From contig QEVP01000002.1 in assembly GCA_003576765.1 (NCBI GenBank), positions 105,500 to 169,499 of the forward strand: a stretch of DNA of 64,000 nucleotides. Reading direction: 5' to 3'. Made by a program: the position numbers and the translations under genes. Origin of the DNA: Pseudomonadota bacterium. Its GTDB lineage: Bacteria > Pseudomonadota > Alphaproteobacteria > Rhizobiales > Xanthobacteraceae. The stretch's first letter is position 1; each line of letters begins with the position of its first letter. Shown piece by piece: positions 60,605-64,000 of the stretch. Under the pieces are notes generated by a model. The model searched no databases. It was not told where the DNA came from and worked only from the letters and a program-made list of their open reading frames with translations.

Positions 60605-60621
60605 TTTATAGGCGTTCTAAA
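60605..60621. promoter_or_regulatory. Irr-box-like site 2 in the receptor/exbB divergent promoter
   Basis: TTTATAG-GCG-TTCTAAA matches the Irr box at 12 of 14 fixed positions, including the whole right half. It lies about 85 bases before the exbB start and next to a possible promoter (TTGCAC, then TTTATA). The two sites probably serve one divergent promoter each. Confidence 0.65.
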
Positions 60622-60705
60622 GGCTGCCTTGCTTTATCTCGCGACCACAACGAGGTACCACCATAATGGTATAACGCTGCCGATCGGCAGAGCGCGTGCC
60701 GCTGC

Positions 60706-61791
60706 ATGCGCGGATATCGCAACCGAAACACTGGTCCAATGATCCATCGCCTGACACGCCGCGGCCGATCGCAACCGGCCATCATCAACCTGTGGCGCTG
60801 GATGCTGGTGATCTCGCTCGCCTGCGGCACGCCGCTGGCGCAGGCGCAGACGGTTCCGCCGCCGGCCGCCGAACAGCCAGCGGCAGCGCCCGCCACGCCG
60901 GAAGCCGAGGCACCCGCTTCGCCGGCCACCACGACACCTGCAACCACGACACCAAACACCGCGGCATCGGACGCTCCGACACCGGCTACCACGATGCCGG
61001 ACGCCGCCGCACAGGACGCCGCCGTGCCGGTGCCTGTCGCCCAGGAGGCCGCGCCCGACACCGCGGCGCCCGCCACCGTCCCGAGCGCCGATCCCACGCT
61101 GCCGCGCGATCTCTCGCCGCTCGGCATGTTCATGCAGGCCGACATCATCGTGAAGGCGGTGATGATCGGGCTGATCTTCGCGTCAGTCGTGACGTGGTCG
61201 GTGTGGCTCGCCAAGACCATCGAGCTGTTCGCCGCGCGCCGCCGCGCGCGTCGCGATATCGCGCGGCTGGCCGAGGCCGGCGCGCTGGCCGATGCCGGCG
61301 AAACCTTCGCCAGCGTCAACAGCGACGTCGCCTTGTTGTGCCGCGCCGCCGTCGATGAAATCCGCCGCTCGCACGACGCGATGAATCCCGACGGCGTCAA
61401 GGAGCGCGTCGCCTCGCACTTCAGCCGCATCGAAGCCGCCGCCGCACGGCGCATGACGCGCGGCACCGGCATCCTCGCCACCATCGGCTCGACCGCGCCG
61501 TTCGTCGGCCTGTTCGGCACGGTGTGGGGCATCATGAATTCCTTCATCGGCATCTCGAAGGCGCAGACCACCAACCTCGCGGTGGTGGCGCCGGGCATTG
61601 CCGAGGCGCTGCTCGCCACCGCGCTCGGGCTGGTGGCCGCAATTCCCGCCGTCATCATCTTCAACATGTTCGCCCGCGCGACCGCCGGCTATCGCGGCCT
61701 GCTCGGCGACGGTGCGGCGGAGCTATGGCGGATGGTGAGCCGCGACCTCGACCGCGCCGGCGGCTTCCGCCACCGCGCCGCGGCGGAGTGA
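60706..61791 (+). CDS. exbB: TonB-system energizer ExbB
   Basis: The product has 361 residues from ATG 60706; an ATG at 60739 is equally possible, as neither has a strong ribosome site. A signal sequence (LVISLACGTPLAQAQ) precedes about 80 residues of Ala/Pro/Thr-rich periplasmic extension. The three-helix MotA/TolQ/ExbB core follows: MFMQADIIVKAVMIGLIFAS, a cytosolic part, and ATIGSTAPFVGLFGTVWGIM plus IAEALLATALGLVAAIPAVI. It forms a proton channel with ExbD and drives TonB. The extended N-terminus is typical of one ExbB subgroup in Rhizobiales. Confidence 0.93.
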   Translation: MRGYRNRNTGPMIHRLTRRGRSQPAIINLWRWMLVISLACGTPLAQAQTVPPPAAEQPAAAPATPEAEAPASPATTTPATTTPNTAASDAPTPATTMPDAAAQDAAVPVPVAQEAAPDTAAPATVPSADPTLPRDLSPLGMFMQADIIVKAVMIGLIFASVVTWSVWLAKTIELFAARRRARRDIARLAEAGALADAGETFASVNSDVALLCRAAVDEIRRSHDAMNPDGVKERVASHFSRIEAAAARRMTRGTGILATIGSTAPFVGLFGTVWGIMNSFIGISKAQTTNLAVVAPGIAEALLATALGLVAAIPAVIIFNMFARATAGYRGLLGDGAAELWRMVSRDLDRAGGFRHRAAAE

Positions 61792-61804
61792 ACGGAGAGA
61801 CGGC

Positions 61805-62233
61805 GTGGGCGCGCAGCTCCAACAATCGACCGACGACGATCTCGCCCCGGTGCATGACATCAATGTCACGCCGTTCATCGACGTCATCCTGGTCCTCTTG
61901 ATCATCTTCATGATCGCAGCACCCTTGGCGACCGTCGATCTGCCGGTGGACCTGCCGGCCTCGACGGCCAAACAGCAGCCGCGCCCCGACAAGCCGATCT
62001 TCGTCAGTCTCAAGAGCGACGGCACGCTGGCCATCGGCGACACCCCGATCAGCCGCGCGGCGATCGGGCCAAGCCTCGATCAGGTCGCCGGCGGCGACCG
62101 CACCAAACGCATCTTCGTCCGCGCCGACAAGGTCATCCCTTACGGCGAGGTGATGAAGCTGATGAACGACCTGCGCGATACCGGCTATGTCAAGATCGCG
62201 CTGGTTGCGCTGGAGAAGGCGGGTTCGCCATGA
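61805..62233 (+). CDS. exbD: TonB-system proton channel subunit ExbD
   Basis: The 142-residue product starts with GTG after GGAGAG. The single helix carries the essential Asp in INVTPFIDVILVLLIIFMIA, and the periplasmic part includes DKPIFVSLKSDGTLAIGD and FVRADKVIPYGEVMKLMNDL. It completes the proton path with ExbB. The gene overlaps tonB by ATGA. Confidence 0.95.
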   Translation: MGAQLQQSTDDDLAPVHDINVTPFIDVILVLLIIFMIAAPLATVDLPVDLPASTAKQQPRPDKPIFVSLKSDGTLAIGDTPISRAAIGPSLDQVAGGDRTKRIFVRADKVIPYGEVMKLMNDLRDTGYVKIALVALEKAGSP

Positions 62234-62982
62234 CGCCGTCGATCTCGTTCGGCATGACGCGCACCGAGCTGATCCGCTGGGGGACCTGCTTCGTCGCGAT
62301 CTTCGCCCTGCATTGCGCCGTCGCCGCTGCGATCATCATCAAGCCGAGCGAGGGCGACGTGCTTGACGATATCGACGCCATCGAGGTCGATTTCACCACG
62401 GCGTCGTTCGAGAACGCCCCGCCGCGCGACGTCGCGCCGGGCGAGGAGCAGATTCAGACCGAGCAGGCGCCGCCACCGGCCGAGCAGGTGGTCGAAAAGA
62501 AGGAAGAGCAGCAGGAGGAGCAGGAGGTGATCCCGCCGACGCCTGCCCCCGAGCCCGAGGTCGCGCTGGCCCCCACGCCGCCGAAGCCCGAGGAAAAGCA
62601 GGAAGAGCAGAAGGAAGAAAACCCCAACACCGCGCCGCCGCTCATTTCCTCGTCGGTTACCACCGCACCGACCGCAACCGCCGCCCGCACCGCCTCCATC
62701 GTAAGCTGGAAGCGCAAACTGGCGCTGCATCTGCAACGCAACAAGCGCTATCCCGCCTCGGCACAGGCACGGCGCGAGCACGGCACCGCACGGGTGGCGT
62801 TCGTCGTCGATCGTCATGGCCATGTCATCGAGAGCCGTCTGATCAAGGGCACCGGCTCCGAGGCGCTCGATCAGGAAACCCTGGCGCTATTGCGGCGCGC
62901 CGAGCCACTGCCCACGCCGCCGTCCGACGTGCCCGGAACGCAGTTCGCCTTTTCGGTGCCGTTCCGCTTCGACCTGCAATGA
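62230..62982 (+). CDS. tonB: TonB energy-transducing protein
   Basis: The 250-residue product has the N-terminal membrane anchor (WGTCFVAIFALHCAVAAAII with the His used in coupling). A Pro/Glu/Lys-rich spacer (about 60-140) crosses the periplasm. The C-terminal receptor-binding domain has RYPASAQARREHGTARVAFV and ends with FAFSVPFRFDLQ. It transmits proton-motive energy from ExbB-ExbD to receptors such as the divergent one. The stop overlaps the ATG of the SecA-like gene (ATGA). Confidence 0.94.
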   Translation: MTPSISFGMTRTELIRWGTCFVAIFALHCAVAAAIIIKPSEGDVLDDIDAIEVDFTTASFENAPPRDVAPGEEQIQTEQAPPPAEQVVEKKEEQQEEQEVIPPTPAPEPEVALAPTPPKPEEKQEEQKEENPNTAPPLISSSVTTAPTATAARTASIVSWKRKLALHLQRNKRYPASAQARREHGTARVAFVVDRHGHVIESRLIKGTGSEALDQETLALLRRAEPLPTPPSDVPGTQFAFSVPFRFDLQ

Positions 62983-64000
62983 GCCTCACACCGCTCGGGC
63001 GATGGCTCGCCGGGCGCCGTCAGCCGTCTCATCAAGCCCGCGCCCACGCCACGGCAGTCGAACAGGCGGCGGCCGAGTTTCGCACGCTGAGCGACGCGGC
63101 GTTGCGGGATCGGTTCAACGCGCTACGCAGTCAAGTCGCTGACGGTGCGGCCGCGACCGTGGCAATGGTGCCGGCCTTCGCGCTGTGCTGCGAAGCGGCG
63201 CGGCGCAGCTTGCGGCAATCGCCGTTCTTCGAGCAGATTTTGTGCGGGGTGCTACTGCATCAGGGCCATGTCGTCGATATGAAGACCGGCGAGGGCAAGA
63301 CGCTGGCGGCGACGCTGCCGGCTTGTCTGAACGCGCTGACCGGTCCCGTCCACATCATCACCGCCAACGACTACCTCGCCGCGCGCGACGCGGCATGGAT
63401 GGCCCCGCTTTATCGGCTGCTCGGCTTCAGCGTCGGCCACCTCCAAGCCGATCTCGACGACGAAGCGCGGCGCCGTTCCTATGCCTGCGACATCACCTAT
63501 GGCGCGGCGAGCGAGTTCGGCCTCGATTACCTGCGCGACAACATGGCTTACGCCGAGGCCGACCAGGTGCAGCGCGGCCACGCCTTCGCCATCGTCGACG
63601 AGGCCGACGCCGTGCTGATCGACGATGCCGGCACGCCGCTTACGCTCTACGGCGACACCGCCGACCAGTCCGGCTTCTATCGCGCCATCGATAGCCTGGT
63701 GGCGTCGTTGTCACCGTCCCATATCGAGGTTGACGAAAAGACGCGCCACGCCGTACTGACCGAGGCTGGCCTCGCCGCGTGCGAAGCGCGGCTCACGGCC
63801 GCCGGACTGTTGACGTCGGCGTCGCTGTTCGACGTCGGCAACGTCGCGCTGCTCAATCACCTCAACGAGGCGCTGCGCGCCCGTCTCGTGCTCAAGCGCG
63901 ACGTCGATTATGTCGTCCACGACGGCGAGGTGGTGATCGTGGACCGGCTGTCGGGGCGGCCGATGGCCGGGCGACGCTATGCCGACGGACTGCACCAGGC
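62979..64000 (+). CDS. SecA paralogue (accessory preprotein-translocase-like ATPase), N-terminal part
   Basis: The gene is cut by the window edge; 340 residues are visible. The DEAD-type motor is clear: Walker A GHVVDMKTGEGKTLAATLPA, HIITANDYLAARDAAWMAPL, ITYGAASEFGLDYLRDNMAY and Walker B FAIVDEADAVLIDDAGTPLT. These match SecA (MKTGEGKT, VNDYLA, YGTNNEFGFDYLRDNM, DEVDSILIDEARTPL) with several changes (TNNEF to AASEF, EART to DAGT). The preprotein cross-linking region begins after residue 220. The changes and its place in an iron operon show it is not the housekeeping secA. It may drive export of a special cargo. Its ATG overlaps the tonB stop. Confidence 0.88.
   Translation, partial: MSLTPLGRWLAGRRQPSHQARAHATAVEQAAAEFRTLSDAALRDRFNALRSQVADGAAATVAMVPAFALCCEAARRSLRQSPFFEQILCGVLLHQGHVVDMKTGEGKTLAATLPACLNALTGPVHIITANDYLAARDAAWMAPLYRLLGFSVGHLQADLDDEARRRSYACDITYGAASEFGLDYLRDNMAYAEADQVQRGHAFAIVDEADAVLIDDAGTPLTLYGDTADQSGFYRAIDSLVASLSPSHIEVDEKTRHAVLTEAGLAACEARLTAAGLLTSASLFDVGNVALLNHLNEALRARLVLKRDVDYVVHDGEVVIVDRLSGRPMAGRRYADGLHQ

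Noticed and set aside
1..64000. CRISPR arrays, tRNA or rRNA genes, prophage or IS elements
   Set aside because: No regularly spaced repeats, no tRNA-like cloverleaf or T-loop sequence seen in the gaps, and no transposase or integrase among the coding regions.

Overview
The window is a 64-kb chromosomal stretch from a GC-rich alphaproteobacterium. It is most likely a member of the Hyphomicrobiales close to Bradyrhizobium, Rhodopseudomonas or Xanthobacteraceae. The evidence is the very high GC in third codon positions, the homospermidine synthase plus ornithine decarboxylase pair, alphaproteobacterial sigma-factor sites (EcfG and RpoH types), Irr-type iron boxes and dispersed palindromic repeats of a kind I know from that group. 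No rRNA, tRNA, phage, insertion sequence or CRISPR array was seen. Genes are densely packed on both strands, often with ATGA, GTGA or TGATG overlaps.

Layout. 1-11.6 kb: tail of a coiled-coil/peptidoglycan-binding-like protein, a small secreted protein, a TPR protein with a degenerate caspase domain, an RND efflux adaptor and pump, a Crp/Fnr regulator divergent from a membrane class III adenylate cyclase, and an orphan second RND adaptor. 11.7-18.3 kb (mostly minus strand): homospermidine synthase, two Rnk/GreA-C-like proteins, a CDF metal exporter, a GNAT acetyltransferase and an ornithine decarboxylase gene broken by an internal out-of-frame deletion, preceded by a structured leader. 18.5-27 kb: M3 peptidase, DUF1007 plus NicO-type Ni/Co transporter, ferrochelatase, SPFH/NfeD pair, and trehalose-6-phosphate synthase behind an EcfG-type promoter. 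27-35.6 kb: a second degenerate caspase, a Cys-rich secreted protein, a large unknown protein with a DCDTT motif, an LTPAQ periplasmic protein, HtpG behind an RpoH-type promoter, an intact caspase-family protein and an RraA-like protein.

35.6-45.7 kb: a class I ribonucleotide reductase (nrdA, nrdB) preceded by an NrdR-box-like site and a cobalamin riboswitch; NrdB has Phe where the radical Tyr normally sits (class Ic type). Then glutamate dehydrogenase, MscS, SfsA, methionine aminopeptidase and RadC. 45.8-54.3 kb: a five-gene minus-strand operon (NMT1/THI5-like ABC importer, 2-hydroxyacid dehydrogenase, tandem Inh-type protease inhibitor), creatininase-family protein, zeta-class GST, CutA, a nucleotide-transporter-like carrier and a Tat-exported aldo/keto reductase. 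54.4-64 kb: an iron module made of a PepSY/DUF2271/DUF4198/ApbE operon, a TonB-dependent receptor and exbB-exbD-tonB, with three Irr-box-like sites at the promoters. A SecA paralogue overlaps the end of tonB and runs off the window.

The points most worth following are the mixture of active and catalytically dead caspase-like proteins, the Tyr-less NrdB under a B12 switch, the SecA paralogue tied to the TonB operon, the broken ornithine decarboxylase and the DCDTT protein. All functions are read from sequence and remembered family features; no database search was run.
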